In this document: positions 7,623 to 14,323 of the stretch, one piece after another | Layout of the letters: every line of letters starts with the position of its first letter | Position numbering within the stretch: the stretch's first letter is position 1 | Assembly (NCBI GenBank): GCA_947595415.1 | Contig: CANQER010000012.1 | Location: 1-15,914 of the forward strand | Source: an uncultured Bacilli bacterium | GTDB taxonomy: Bacteria; Bacillota_I; Bacilli_A; RF39; UBA660 | Reading direction: 5' to 3' | DNA: 15,914 nt | The notes under the pieces: model-generated | Databases searched by the model: none | What the model was told of the DNA's origin: nothing | The model's input: the letters and a program-made list of their open reading frames with translations, nothing else | Program-made: the position numbers and the translations under genes

Positions 7623-8042
7623 ATGGTATATATTTGGGTTTTAATTATAGTTTTACTTACTTTTGTCGAAATTATGACAGTAAACTTGACAACTATTTGG
7701 TTTGTAGTAAGTGGTTTACTTTCACTCGTTTCTTCATTTTTAACAGACAATTTTTTAATTCAATTTGGAATATTTGTTGTAGTAGGAATTATTTTATTAG
7801 TAACCACTAGACCAATTATGACAAAATTTTTAAAGAAAAAAGATGTCGCTACTAATACTGACAGAATAATTGGTATGGAAGGAATTGTTACAGAAAATAT
7901 TTCTAAAAAAGAAAATGGGGAAGTAAAAGTAGATGGTAAAAAATGGACAGCGTATGCAGATAAAGCTATAAAAAAAGATACTGTGGTTGAAGTACTTGAA
8001 ATAAATGGAGTTAAAATAAAAGTAAAGGAAGTGTGTGATTAA
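7623..8042 (+). CDS. nfeD: NfeD-family membrane protein, short form
   Basis: A 139-residue protein with about three hydrophobic segments (2-19, 24-40, 44-62) followed by TRPIM and a basic stretch, then a small beta domain from about residue 80 (GMEGIVTENI, GEVKVDGKKW, INGVKIKV). This is the layout of short NfeD1b proteins: membrane part plus cytosolic OB-fold. NfeD proteins pair with SPFH proteins in membrane microdomains, and the next gene is an SPFH protein, which strengthens the call. The stop TAA and the next ATG share a base (TAATG at 8040-8044), so translation of the two is coupled. Long NfeD forms carry a serine protease domain; none is present here. Confidence 0.85.
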   Translation: MVYIWVLIIVLLTFVEIMTVNLTTIWFVVSGLLSLVSSFLTDNFLIQFGIFVVVGIILLVTTRPIMTKFLKKKDVATNTDRIIGMEGIVTENISKKENGEVKVDGKKWTAYADKAIKKDTVVEVLEINGVKIKVKEVCD

Positions 8043-8933
8043 TGGAGTTATTTATAGTTTTATTTATTTTAGTTATTGTTTTAGTTATACCTAATGTTAA
8101 AATTGTTCCTCAAGCTCAATCATATGTAATTGAAAGATTAGGTTCATATTTTAGTACATGGAAAAATGGTCTTCATTTTAAAATACCTTTTATTGATAGG
8201 ATCGCAAATAAGGTAAATTTAAAAGAAATTGTTAAAGATTTTGCTCCTCAACCAGTTATTACTAAAGATAATGTTACAATGCAAATTGATACAGTAGTTT
8301 ATTTTCAAATTACTGATCCTAAGTTATATACTTATGGGGTTGAAAATCCTATAAGTGCAATTGAAAATTTAACTGCTACAACTCTACGTAATATAATTGG
8401 GGAATTGGAATTAGATCAAACTTTAACATCACGTGATATTATAAATTCTAAAATGCGTTCAATTTTAGATGAAGCTACAGATCCATGGGGAATCAAAGTA
8501 AATAGGGTGGAAGTAAAAAATATTATTCCTCCTAAAGATATTCAAGAAGCTATGGAAAAACAAATGCGTGCTGAACGTGAAAGACGTGAAAAAATTCTTC
8601 AAGCTGAAGGTGAAAAAAAAATCTAGTATTTTAATAGCTGAAGGGGAAAAGGAAAGTGCTATTTTAAGAGCTGAAGCTACTAAACAATCACAAATAAAAG
8701 TAGCTGAAGGAGAAGCTGAAGCTTTAATTAAAATAAAAGAAGCAGAAGCAAAGGGAATTAAACTTGTTAAAGAAGCTGGTGCAGATAAATCAGTTTTGAC
8801 TTTGAAAAGTTTTGAAGCTTTAACTAAATTAGCTAATGGTAAGGCTACTAAAATAATTGTTCCATCTGAACTTCAAAATGTAGCTACTATTAGCACGACT
8901 ATTGGTGAGATGTTTAAAGATATAAAAAAATAG
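8042..8933 (+). CDS. qmcA: Stomatin/QmcA-type SPFH protein, reading frame broken at a nine-A run
   Basis: The product has an N-terminal membrane segment (about 2-16), the SPFH core (VIERLGSYFSTWKNGLHFKI, then VDTVVYFQITDP-like strands, LRNIIGELELDQTL) and a C-terminal coiled coil of EAEGEK/AEAE type, as in stomatin and E. coli QmcA. The first frame runs to TAG at 8624-8626 after AEGEKKI. If one A of the run at 8613-8621 is removed the frame continues as EGEKKSSILIAEGEKES and on to 8933, giving 296 residues, the normal family length. The downstream 103 codons are intact and family-like, so this is one gene with a single-base frameshift. It may be a sequencing error, a recent mutation, or an A-run where polymerase slippage yields some full-length product. 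SPFH proteins form oligomeric membrane scaffolds. The gene is coupled to nfeD by TAATG. Confidence 0.85.
8613..8621 (+). other. Homopolymer A9 at the qmcA frameshift
   Basis: Nine consecutive A's follow GGTG. Eight A's would give GAA AAA AAA TCT and keep the SPFH coiled coil in frame; nine lead to TAG two codons later. The other nine-A run in a gene of this window (5770-5778) is read in frame. Confidence 0.85.
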
Positions 8934-8951
8934 AATAAATTTCTATTTTTT
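8925..8951 (+). terminator. Intrinsic terminator overlapping the qmcA stop
   Basis: AAAAAATAGAA (8925-8935) pairs perfectly with TTCTATTTTTT (8941-8951) around a 5-nt loop, and the right arm ends in a T-run. The stop codon TAG is inside the left arm. Confidence 0.7.
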
Positions 8952-8980
8952 GTTAATAATAAATTTTAATAGGTGATAAT

Positions 8981-9496
8981 ATGAATGTTTTATTTTTATG
9001 TATTAAAATATTTGTTGCACGTATAATGGATGTTTCACTTGGTACCTTTAGAACTATTCTAACAGTTAAAGGTAAAGATTTGTATGCTGCTTTAGTGGGA
9101 TTTGTTGAAGTTACAATCTGGTTTATAATTGTCAAAGAAGCTTTAAATACAGGTGAAACAGGTTTATTTGTTGTCATATCTTACGCTGGAGGATTCGCAA
9201 CAGGTACCTTTATAGGTGGTAAATTATCGCAAAAATTCATCTCTGGAAATGTAAGTGTTCAAGTAATAACTGAAAATCGAAATAAAGATTTGATTAATGC
9301 TATTAGAAAACATGGATATGGTGTATCTGTTTTAAATGTAATGGGTAAAGATAATAGACGTGATAAATATATGTTGTTTATTGAAATTAATAAAAAGCAA
9401 TTGCGTGTTTTAAAAGAACTTATAAGTAATTTTGATGCTAAAGCATTTGTTGTAGTTAATGAAACTCAGTACGTTCAAAATGGGTTTATAAAATAA
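8981..9496 (+). CDS. UPF0316 membrane protein (DUF5698 + DUF2179)
   Basis: A 171-residue protein. The N-terminal part has three hydrophobic segments (about 2-18, 35-52, 60-80) with the typical VARIMDVSLGTFRTI stretch and a GGFATGTFIGGKL turn, as in the UPF0316 family (YebE of Bacillus). Residues about 90-165 form the soluble DUF2179 domain (VQVITENR, IRKHGYGVSVLN, MLFIEI). The molecular role is unknown; DUF2179 domains also end YitT-type transporters. AGGTGAT is correctly placed before the ATG. No clear promoter was found in the 47 nt after qmcA, so expression may come from an unrecognised promoter or from readthrough of the qmcA terminator. Confidence 0.9.
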   Translation: MNVLFLCIKIFVARIMDVSLGTFRTILTVKGKDLYAALVGFVEVTIWFIIVKEALNTGETGLFVVISYAGGFATGTFIGGKLSQKFISGNVSVQVITENRNKDLINAIRKHGYGVSVLNVMGKDNRRDKYMLFIEINKKQLRVLKELISNFDAKAFVVVNETQYVQNGFIK

Positions 9497-9520
9497 AATT
9501 TCTTGAAATCAAGAAATTTT
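9495..9520. terminator. Bidirectional terminator between the UPF0316 gene and sspI
   Basis: AAAATTTCTTG (9495-9505) and CAAGAAATTTT (9510-9520) form a perfect 11-bp stem with a 4-nt loop, flanked by T-rich sequence on both strands. The UPF0316 stop touches its left edge and the sspI stop its right edge, so one hairpin serves two convergent genes. Confidence 0.8.
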
Positions 9521-9723
9521 TATAAGCCATTTTTAACTTTTTCTAAGATGAAATTTTTCTCATCGTCATCAGATTTTTCCCATAGGATTTCAAAGAATAC
9601 TCCTAATCCAGGAAGGGTAATTTCATCTTTTTCTTCAATCGATGAGACAATAGAAGCTTTAATTTCATCTATGTCTGCATCTTTAAAGTTATTTTTAATG
9701 CTTTTTCTAATATCGATATTCAT
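9520..9723 (-). CDS. sspI: Small acid-soluble spore protein, SspI family
   Basis: The 67-residue product begins MNIDIRKSI and holds the hallmark LPGLGVFFEILW (37-48) followed by an acidic-basic helix ending in KNGL, closely matching the pattern of Bacillus SspI (LPGLGVLFEVIW; length about 71). SspI is a minor small acid-soluble protein of the spore core made in the forespore. The start at 9723 is chosen because AAAGGATG lies just upstream on the minus strand; an upstream in-frame ATG at 9846 would overlap the lemA start and lacks family similarity. It is transcribed divergently from lemA and converges with the UPF0316 gene. This is the only clear sporulation gene in the window. Confidence 0.9.
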   Translation of the reverse strand: MNIDIRKSIKNNFKDADIDEIKASIVSSIEEKDEITLPGLGVFFEILWEKSDDDEKNFILEKVKNGL

Positions 9724-9743
9724 AGAATCATCCTTTCCTTTTT

Positions 9744-9773
9744 TAGTTTGTAAAATAAATATTAAATTATACA
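9744..9773 (-). promoter_or_regulatory. Putative sigma-G-type forespore promoter of sspI
   Basis: On the minus strand TGTATA (9773-9768) is followed by 17 nt and CAAACTA (9750-9744). Bacillus sigma-G promoters have about TGNATA, 17-18 nt and CATNCTA, so one -10 position differs. The predicted start near 9737 leaves a leader of about 14 nt that just contains the ribosome site. No good housekeeping -10 was seen at a better place. The identity rests on motif and gene function together. Confidence 0.5.
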
Positions 9774-9803
9774 AAAAAGATTTATTTTTTATAGTTAATG
9801 TTG

Positions 9804-9815
9804 TATAATTATAAT
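9804..9815 (+). promoter_or_regulatory. -10 region of lemA (two overlapping-register TATAAT boxes)
   Basis: TATAAT occurs at 9804-9809 and again at 9810-9815, 21 and 15 nt before the ATG. No convincing -35 was seen. The ribosome site GGAGGA starts at 9820. Either box gives a leader of roughly 10-15 nt. Confidence 0.5.
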
Positions 9816-9830
9816 GAATGGAGGATCGAT

Positions 9831-10394
9831 ATGAATTTAGGAACAATTATTTTAATCGTTGTTTTAATTGTTGTTTTAGTTTTAATTTTCTATGTAATAG
9901 GTACGTATAACTCTTTAGTAAGTATTCGTAACAGACTAAAAGATAGTTGGGCTCAAATAGAGGTATTATTAAAAAGAAGAGCTGATTTAATACCTAATTT
10001 AGTTGAAACTGTAAAGGGATATGCTTCACATGAAAAAGAAACTTTAAATGCAGTAGTAGAAGCTAGAACAAAAGCAATAAGTGCTAAAACTAAAGATGAA
10101 GAAATTAAGAGTAACAGTGAACTTTCTAATGCTTTGGGTAGATTACTAGCTATATCTGAATCTTATCCAGATTTAAAAGCTAATGAAAACTTTTTACATC
10201 TACAAACTCAACTACAAGATACAGAAGATAAAATATCTTACTCAAGACAAGCTTATAATGATGCTGTACTTATATACAAAAATAAGATTGAAATGTTTCC
10301 ATCTAATGTAATAGCTTCGATATTTAACTTTAAACCAGAACAATTCTTCTTAGCTGAAGAAAAAGATAAAGAAGTACCAAAAGTACAATTTTAA
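9831..10394 (+). CDS. lemA: LemA family protein
   Basis: A 187-residue protein with an N-terminal membrane helix (about 4-24) and the LemA signature YNSLVSIRNRLKDSWAQIEV, LLKRRADLIPNLVETVKGYA and HEKETLNAVVEARTKA (26-82), then a helical bundle and a C-terminal FNFKPEQFF. The LemA fold is a long four-helix bundle facing the exterior; its function is not established, although in many bacteria it sits beside HtpX-type proteases or TPM-domain proteins, which are absent here. ATG 9831 is chosen over an in-frame ATG at 9798 because GGAGGA lies 5 nt upstream and it starts right before the membrane helix. It has its own promoter region and terminator, so it is probably monocistronic. Confidence 0.92.
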   Translation: MNLGTIILIVVLIVVLVLIFYVIGTYNSLVSIRNRLKDSWAQIEVLLKRRADLIPNLVETVKGYASHEKETLNAVVEARTKAISAKTKDEEIKSNSELSNALGRLLAISESYPDLKANENFLHLQTQLQDTEDKISYSRQAYNDAVLIYKNKIEMFPSNVIASIFNFKPEQFFLAEEKDKEVPKVQF

Positions 10395-10414
10395 GACTTT
10401 TTAAGTCTTTTTTT
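10393..10414 (+). terminator. Intrinsic terminator of lemA
   Basis: AAGACTT (10393-10399), a 3-nt loop, AAGTCTT (10403-10409) and a T-run to 10414. The stem starts inside the stop codon. Confidence 0.8.
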
Positions 10415-10493
10415 ATGTAAAGTAATGACAATTATGCTTGCTAAAAAGGTAATTTAATGGTATATTTAAAATGTAATAGAAAGTAGGTATAAT

Positions 10494-11522
10494 ATGAAAT
10501 GTGTAGCAATAAAAGGCGTTAGAGAATTTGAAATTAAAGATATGGAAGAACCTGTATCTAAAAATGGTGAAGTTGTAATTGATGTATTAAAAACAGGAAT
10601 TTGTGGATCTGATATTCACTATTGGGAATCAGGCCAACCTGTAGGTCTTGTTATGGGACATGAATATTGTGGAATTGTAACTGATCCTGGAAGTAGAACT
10701 GATTTAAAAGTAGGTGATAGAGTAACAGCTTTACCAATATCACCTTGTGGACATTGTAAAGCTTGTCTTAGTGGTAACTATCAATATTGTAGTGAAACTT
10801 GGACTTATGCAACAGGACTTTCTTTAACTAATCCAGGAGGTTTAGCTCCTAAAATGGCAATTAGACCAGATATGGTTGTTAAAGTACCAGATACGATTAA
10901 GGATGAAGAAGTTGCGATGGTAGAACCAACTGCTGTAGGACTTCATGCTATTCACTTAGCTGATATAAAAGTAGGGGAAAAAGTATTAGTAATTGGTGGT
11001 GGAATTATTGGTTTAGTTTCTGCCATGTTTGCTAAGAAAGAAGGAGCTAGTTATGTAGCTGTTTCTGAAACTAATGAAGCTCGTGGTAAAAAAGCTGTTG
11101 ATTTAAATGTTTGTGATGAATGGTTTAATGCTAAAGATGAAAAGTTTATCGAAAATGTTGTTAGTAAAACAAATGGAGGATTTGATATCGTAGTTGATTG
11201 TAGTGGTAATTCTGCTGCTGTTACTAGTGCTTTAATGGCTGTTAGACCTGGAGGAAAAGTTATTCTAGTTGGTGTAGCTCTAAATCCTATTACTATCCCA
11301 ACTGTTATAGCTGTTATGCATGAACTTACAGTTTTAGGAGCTATTGCTTATACTAAAGAAGAATTCTTAACTTGTATAGATTTGATGGCCAACAAACAAA
11401 TTGAAATGTTAAAATTTGTAGATGAAATTGTAGGTCTAGATAAAGTTCAAGCTTCATATGAAAAATTAACATCAGGTACTTCTGATGCTGTTAAAATATT
11501 AGTTGATCCAAAAAGTTATTAA
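10494..11522 (+). CDS. Zinc-dependent medium-chain dehydrogenase (sorbitol/threonine dehydrogenase type)
   Basis: A 342-residue MDR-family enzyme. The catalytic zinc site is visible as C37 in GICGSDIH, H56-E57 in GHEYCG and E144 in EPTAVG. The structural zinc lobe has four Cys at 85, 88, 91 and 99 (CGHCKACLSGNYQYC is the classical spacing). The Rossmann motif GGGIIG is at 168-173. It should oxidise a polyol or secondary alcohol, or reduce the ketone, with NAD(P). The region after the second Rossmann strand (AVSETNEAR) lacks a clean Asp or Arg determinant, so cofactor preference is open. The substrate cannot be assigned: sorbitol, threonine, butanediol and related enzymes share this layout. 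The ribosome site is weak (AGTAGG). The gene stands alone, with no transporter or kinase beside it. No clear promoter was found in the 99 nt upstream. Confidence 0.88.
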   Translation: MKCVAIKGVREFEIKDMEEPVSKNGEVVIDVLKTGICGSDIHYWESGQPVGLVMGHEYCGIVTDPGSRTDLKVGDRVTALPISPCGHCKACLSGNYQYCSETWTYATGLSLTNPGGLAPKMAIRPDMVVKVPDTIKDEEVAMVEPTAVGLHAIHLADIKVGEKVLVIGGGIIGLVSAMFAKKEGASYVAVSETNEARGKKAVDLNVCDEWFNAKDEKFIENVVSKTNGGFDIVVDCSGNSAAVTSALMAVRPGGKVILVGVALNPITIPTVIAVMHELTVLGAIAYTKEEFLTCIDLMANKQIEMLKFVDEIVGLDKVQASYEKLTSGTSDAVKILVDPKSY

Positions 11523-11538
11523 AAAATAACTTTTTTTT
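11510..11538 (+). terminator. Intrinsic terminator of the dehydrogenase gene
   Basis: AAAAAGTTATT (11510-11520) pairs with AATAACTTTTT (11525-11535) around a 4-nt loop, with T's to 11538. The left arm lies in the last coding codons and reaches into the stop. Confidence 0.8.
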
Positions 11539-11541
11539 ATG

Positions 11542-11568
11542 AAAAAAATCTTATATAAAATAAGATTT
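11542..11568 (-). terminator. Intrinsic terminator of the minus-strand Met/Pro/Asn-repeat gene
   Basis: AAATCTTAT (11546-11554) pairs with ATAAGATTT (11560-11568) around a 5-nt loop; on the minus strand the hairpin is followed by a T-run (11548-11542). The gene's stop codon overlaps the hairpin. Confidence 0.75.
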
Positions 11569-11839
11569 AAACCATATGAAAATTAGATGCATTGTAATTA
11601 TTACTGATGTTGTTGTTTTCTAGATTACTAACACGTCTTTCTAAATTGTTAAGTTGGTTTTGAATACTGCTTAATTGACTTTGGTAGTCGTTGTCATAAT
11701 CGTTAATAGTAACTCCTACTGGTGAGATTGGAAGTTGCATATTAGGCATCATGTTAGGCATCATATTTGGCATCATTCCAGGATAACTAGGATATACTGG
11801 GTAAGGTGCCATGTTATTGCAATTTCGATCTTTTTTCAT
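11567..11839 (-). CDS. Small Met/Pro/Asn-repeat protein with coiled-coil tail, possible spore coat component
   Basis: The 90-residue product has a basic N-terminus (MKKDRNCNN), a Tyr-Pro-rich stretch (APYPVYPSYPG), three copies of MMPN and a C-terminal coiled coil (about 53-75, SQLSSIQNQLNNLERRVSNL). There is no signal peptide or membrane segment. Low-complexity Tyr/Pro/Met proteins with a short coiled coil are common among spore coat and crust proteins, and sspI lies 1.8 kb away, but there is no direct homology that I recognise, so this role is inference. The start has AAAGGAG 8 nt upstream. It converges with the dehydrogenase gene and diverges from trmB. Confidence 0.7.
   Translation of the reverse strand: MKKDRNCNNMAPYPVYPSYPGMMPNMMPNMMPNMQLPISPVGVTINDYDNDYQSQLSSIQNQLNNLERRVSNLENNNISNNYNASNFHMV
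11745..11780 (-). repeat. Three 12-bp tandem repeats coding MMPN units
   Basis: Units at 11745-11756, 11757-11768 and 11769-11780 share GGCATCAT on the plus strand, with a degenerate fourth at 11733-11744. They keep frame and could expand or contract without disrupting the gene. Confidence 0.8.
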
Positions 11840-11866
11840 TACTTACACACTCCTTTATTCTAATTA

Positions 11867-11897
11867 ATTATATGCTTATATTTATTTTTGGTGTCAT
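11867..11897 (-). promoter_or_regulatory. Promoter candidate of the minus-strand repeat gene; sigma factor ambiguous
   Basis: On the minus strand ATGACA (11897-11892) and TATAAT (11872-11867) could be a housekeeping promoter, but the spacer is 19 nt. The same bases read CATATAAT, one mismatch from the mother-cell sigma-E -10 CATACAAT, and upstream CACC resembles a sigma-K -35. The sequence alone does not decide. Confidence 0.4.
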
Positions 11898-11900
11898 TTA

Positions 11901-11909
11901 TGATATAAT
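11901..11909 (+). promoter_or_regulatory. Extended -10 promoter of trmB
   Basis: TGATATAAT is a perfect extended -10. Only 15 nt separate it from the ATG, so the transcript should begin at about 11916, within or at the edge of the ribosome site GAGGTGA (11914-11920). Confidence 0.6.
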
Positions 11910-11924
11910 TAATGAGGTGATATT

Positions 11925-12536
11925 ATGCGTCTTCGTAATGTTAAAAACGCTAAAGAAATAATAAATAAATCATCTTATATTACTACTAAACCTAGTTTTC
12001 ATAATAGTAATCCTATCGATATTGAAATAGGAATGGGTAAGGGTAAATTTATTAAAGAAATGGCATTAGAAAATCCTAATGTTAATTATGTTGGAATTGA
12101 AAAATATGATAGTGTTATTATAAGAGCTATTCAAAAATTAGAAGGTTTAGATATTTCAAATTTAAAATTAATTGTTGCTGACGCATGTAATATTGATAAG
12201 ATTTTTAAGGAAAATGTAAGGACTTTGTATTTGAATTTTTCAGATCCTTGGCCTAAAAAAAGACATAGTAATAGACGTTTAACAAGCCCTGTTTTTTTAG
12301 AAAAATATGAACACATATTTAAAGAAAATCCTCATATTATTATGAAAACTGATAATAGAAATTTGTTTGAATATTCCTTAATTTCTTTTTCAAATTTTGG
12401 TTATATTATTAAAAATATATCTTTAGATCTACACAGTAGTGATATTTCGTTTAATGTTGAAACTGAGTATGAGACAAAATTCAAAATGTTAGGTAAACCT
12501 ATATATATGGTAGAAGTAGTAAAGAATAGACATTAG
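11925..12536 (+). CDS. trmB: tRNA (guanine-N7-)-methyltransferase
   Basis: A 203-residue class I SAM methyltransferase with every TrmB landmark: IEIGMGKGKFI (33-43, SAM-binding motif I), VGIEKY with E59 binding the SAM ribose, LNFSDPWPKKRHSNRRL (103-119, the catalytic and tRNA-binding loop with D107), KTDN (141-144) and TEYETKF (180-186). It makes m7G at position 46 of tRNA variable loops. Length is normal for the family (about 200-220). GAGGTGA lies 4 nt before the ATG. It is preceded by its own extended -10 promoter and divergent from the minus-strand repeat gene; it appears monocistronic. Confidence 0.97.
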   Translation: MRLRNVKNAKEIINKSSYITTKPSFHNSNPIDIEIGMGKGKFIKEMALENPNVNYVGIEKYDSVIIRAIQKLEGLDISNLKLIVADACNIDKIFKENVRTLYLNFSDPWPKKRHSNRRLTSPVFLEKYEHIFKENPHIIMKTDNRNLFEYSLISFSNFGYIIKNISLDLHSSDISFNVETEYETKFKMLGKPIYMVEVVKNRH

Positions 12537-12580
12537 TTTGACATTATTAGTTAAAAAAACTTTTTTTTAAAAGTAAAGTT

Positions 12581-12589
12581 TGATATAAT
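12581..12589 (+). promoter_or_regulatory. Extended -10 promoter of the lipoprotein-YtxG-YtxH operon
   Basis: TGATATAAT, identical to the trmB extended -10, lies 20 nt before the lipoprotein ATG, with AAAAGGTG (12598-12605) as ribosome site and a leader of about 14 nt. Confidence 0.6.
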
Positions 12590-12609
12590 TAAGATAGAAA
12601 AGGTGTAAT

Positions 12610-13212
12610 ATGAAAAAATTAATAATTATATTATTAACGCTTTTTGTTACTGGTTGTACAGTTGTAAGGATTGATACAGCTAATATAGATAATATGGTTA
12701 ATGTCATTTTATCAAAAGATAACACTTTGTATAATCGTGTTGGAAAAGGATATAAGTATTATGTTCCAAGAGGAGTTTCTTATATTGATACTAATGAATT
12801 TAATGATAAGTTATACTCTGATGGTAATTATTACTACTTATATATTGATGCTGTAAGTTATTTTCAAAAATTAGAAGTTACATATCCCTTAGATGATGAT
12901 TTTTACTACTATCGTGAGATTGATCTAAATGGTAAAAAAGGATATATAACAATTAAACAACAAAATGATAAATATTTTATAACTTTTGTGTATAATTATG
13001 CAAAAATAGAATCATTAGTAAATAAAGAAGATATAAATACTGTTGTTATGAATGCATCATATATATTGTCAACAATAAAGTTTAACAACAATGTTATAAA
13101 TCTTATGCTTAAAAAAGATTACTTTACTAATAAAGAAGAAAAATATGATTTGTTTGAAGAAACTGATGATAATACTAACGATAACCTAATTGAATATGAC
13201 GAGGAAGGATAG
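12610..13212 (+). CDS. Lipoprotein of unknown function
   Basis: The first 16 residues are a classic lipoprotein signal: MKK, a hydrophobic run and the lipobox VTGC with C16 as the acylated residue. The remaining 184 residues form a Tyr-rich globular domain (YYYLYIDAVSYFQKLEV, YYYREIDLNGKKGYITIK) and an acidic tail ending EEG. It should sit on the outer face of the membrane. No family is recognised. The next gene starts 8 nt after the stop, so it is the first gene of an operon leading to the YtxG/YtxH-like pair. Confidence 0.8.
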   Translation: MKKLIIILLTLFVTGCTVVRIDTANIDNMVNVILSKDNTLYNRVGKGYKYYVPRGVSYIDTNEFNDKLYSDGNYYYLYIDAVSYFQKLEVTYPLDDDFYYYREIDLNGKKGYITIKQQNDKYFITFVYNYAKIESLVNKEDINTVVMNASYILSTIKFNNNVINLMLKKDYFTNKEEKYDLFEETDDNTNDNLIEYDEEG

Positions 13213-13220
13213 TGGTATAA

Positions 13221-14045
13221 ATGGGACTTGTAAGTAAATTAAAAGATATGTTTACTGAAGAAGTAGTAGAAGAAGAACCAATAAAAAAAGAGGTTATGCA
13301 AGTTGAAATAAAAGCACCAGAAAAAAAAGAGGAAATTGAAGAAGATAAGGTTAAAAAGGAAGATAAATTTGTCTTTCCAGTTTATTTTGATGATAAAGAT
13401 TTTGAAACTATTGAAAAGAAAAGGGAAAAAGAAAAACCTAAGGAAGAAGAAAAACCAATTTTGTATAATCAAACTAAGGATGATTATAAACCTAAAGGTT
13501 ATAATAATGAAGCTAATAAAGTTAAAAAAAGTTTTGAACCAACCCCTATAATTTCACCTGTTTATGGAATTTTAGATAAGAATTATCATAAAGAGGATAT
13601 TACAACTAAAAGATATGAGGAAAAATTTGTAAGACCTCAAGCAACAAGTATTGAGGAGGTAAGGAAAAAAGCTTATGGTACCTTGGAAGATGAAATTGAT
13701 ACTAATTTAATGGATAATTCTTTGTTTTTCAATAACAAAAAAGATGATTTAGATTTATTTGAAGAGATCGATGATGAGATTGATATTAAAGATAAATTGG
13801 ATTTAACTGATGATTCTAGTGAAGTAGTAGAAGGAATTGGTTTAGGTCTTCAACAAGAACCAATCATTGAAATAAAACAAGAAAGTAAAGAATTAGATGA
13901 TAAGTTAGATGATAAAAAAGAAGATTCAGTTGAAGGTGATTTGATCGATATTATGAATGAAGATAAGAGTGAAGATGATGATTTAACTGAAAGTGATTTA
14001 CTTAATTTAGTTGATATGATGTATGAGAAAAGGGATGATGAATAA
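13221..14045 (+). CDS. Acidic, mostly disordered protein with conserved-looking islands, upstream of the YtxG-like gene
   Basis: A 274-residue soluble protein dominated by Glu, Lys and Asp. The N-terminus MGLVSKLKDMF could form an amphipathic membrane-binding helix. Ordered-looking islands stand out from the charged background: FVFPVYFDDKDF (50-61), FEPTPIISPVYGILDKNY (105-122), SIEEVRKKAYGTLEDEI (143-159) and the extreme C-terminus DLTESDLLNLVDMMYEKR (254-271). Islands in a disordered chain suggest a hub that binds partners through short motifs. The next gene starts on its stop codon (TAATG at 14043-14047), so it is coupled to the YtxG-like membrane protein. No known family is named; a role in envelope organisation or division is a guess. 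The ribosome site (AGGAAGGA at about 13202-13209) is rather far from the ATG. Confidence 0.7.
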   Translation: MGLVSKLKDMFTEEVVEEEPIKKEVMQVEIKAPEKKEEIEEDKVKKEDKFVFPVYFDDKDFETIEKKREKEKPKEEEKPILYNQTKDDYKPKGYNNEANKVKKSFEPTPIISPVYGILDKNYHKEDITTKRYEEKFVRPQATSIEEVRKKAYGTLEDEIDTNLMDNSLFFNNKKDDLDLFEEIDDEIDIKDKLDLTDDSSEVVEGIGLGLQQEPIIEIKQESKELDDKLDDKKEDSVEGDLIDIMNEDKSEDDDLTESDLLNLVDMMYEKRDDE

Positions 14046-14323
14046 TGGAATTAAATGACTTTTTAGTAGTCATAAATTATGTATTATTAGCTATACTATT
14101 AGTAGTACTAATTGTACTTGGTCTAAGACTTATTCGTACATTAACTAAAGTAGATGTTTTAGTAGATGATGTAACTTGTAAATCAAATAAGTTAAATGGT
14201 ATTTTTACGATTATTGAAAGAAGTACTGATACCTTAGATTTAGTAAGTCAAAAATTTTTAGGATTTATTAAAAATATTGTTAAAAGTTTGTTTAGAAAAA
14301 AAGGAGATGAAGATAATGAGTAA
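14045..14323 (+). CDS. YtxG-like (DUF948) membrane protein
   Basis: A 92-residue protein with one strong membrane helix (about 7-29) followed by RLIRTLTKVDVLVDDV and a helical region (KLNGIFTIIERSTDTLDLVSQKFLGF) and a basic end. This is the DUF948 pattern, in which a membrane helix is followed by a helix of 'VD...' heptads. Neighbouring YtxH supports the call, since ytxG and ytxH are adjacent in Bacillus subtilis. Translation is coupled on both sides: its ATG overlaps the previous stop by one base and its end overlaps the YtxH start by eight bases (14316-14323). Its biochemical role is unknown. Confidence 0.75.
   Translation: MELNDFLVVINYVLLAILLVVLIVLGLRLIRTLTKVDVLVDDVTCKSNKLNGIFTIIERSTDTLDLVSQKFLGFIKNIVKSLFRKKGDEDNE

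Noticed and set aside
8568-8933. Separate gene starting at ATG 8568 for the second half of the SPFH protein
   Set aside because: The first 18 residues in that frame do not fit the family and no ribosome site precedes it; the family-like sequence begins exactly at the A9 run, so a frameshift explains it.
9503-9808. Plus-strand open frame of about 101 codons
   Set aside because: Shadow of sspI, which has a family match, a ribosome site and a promoter on the opposite strand.
10488-10493. TATAAT directly before the dehydrogenase ATG as its promoter
   Set aside because: A start about 7 nt downstream would be inside the coding region and lose the ribosome site; chance match in A/T-rich DNA.
12538-12543. 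Perfect TTGACA as the -35 of the lipoprotein promoter
   Set aside because: It lies 40 nt from the TATAAT at 12584 and no -10 sits at 17 nt from it; the extended -10 explains the promoter better.
12551-12574. A/T inverted repeat after trmB as a terminator
   Set aside because: Pairing is only A-T with almost no loop; possible but not supportable.
13239-13472. Minus-strand Phe-rich open frame
   Set aside because: Complement of Lys/Glu codons (AAA, GAA) in the acidic protein gene; not a real membrane protein.
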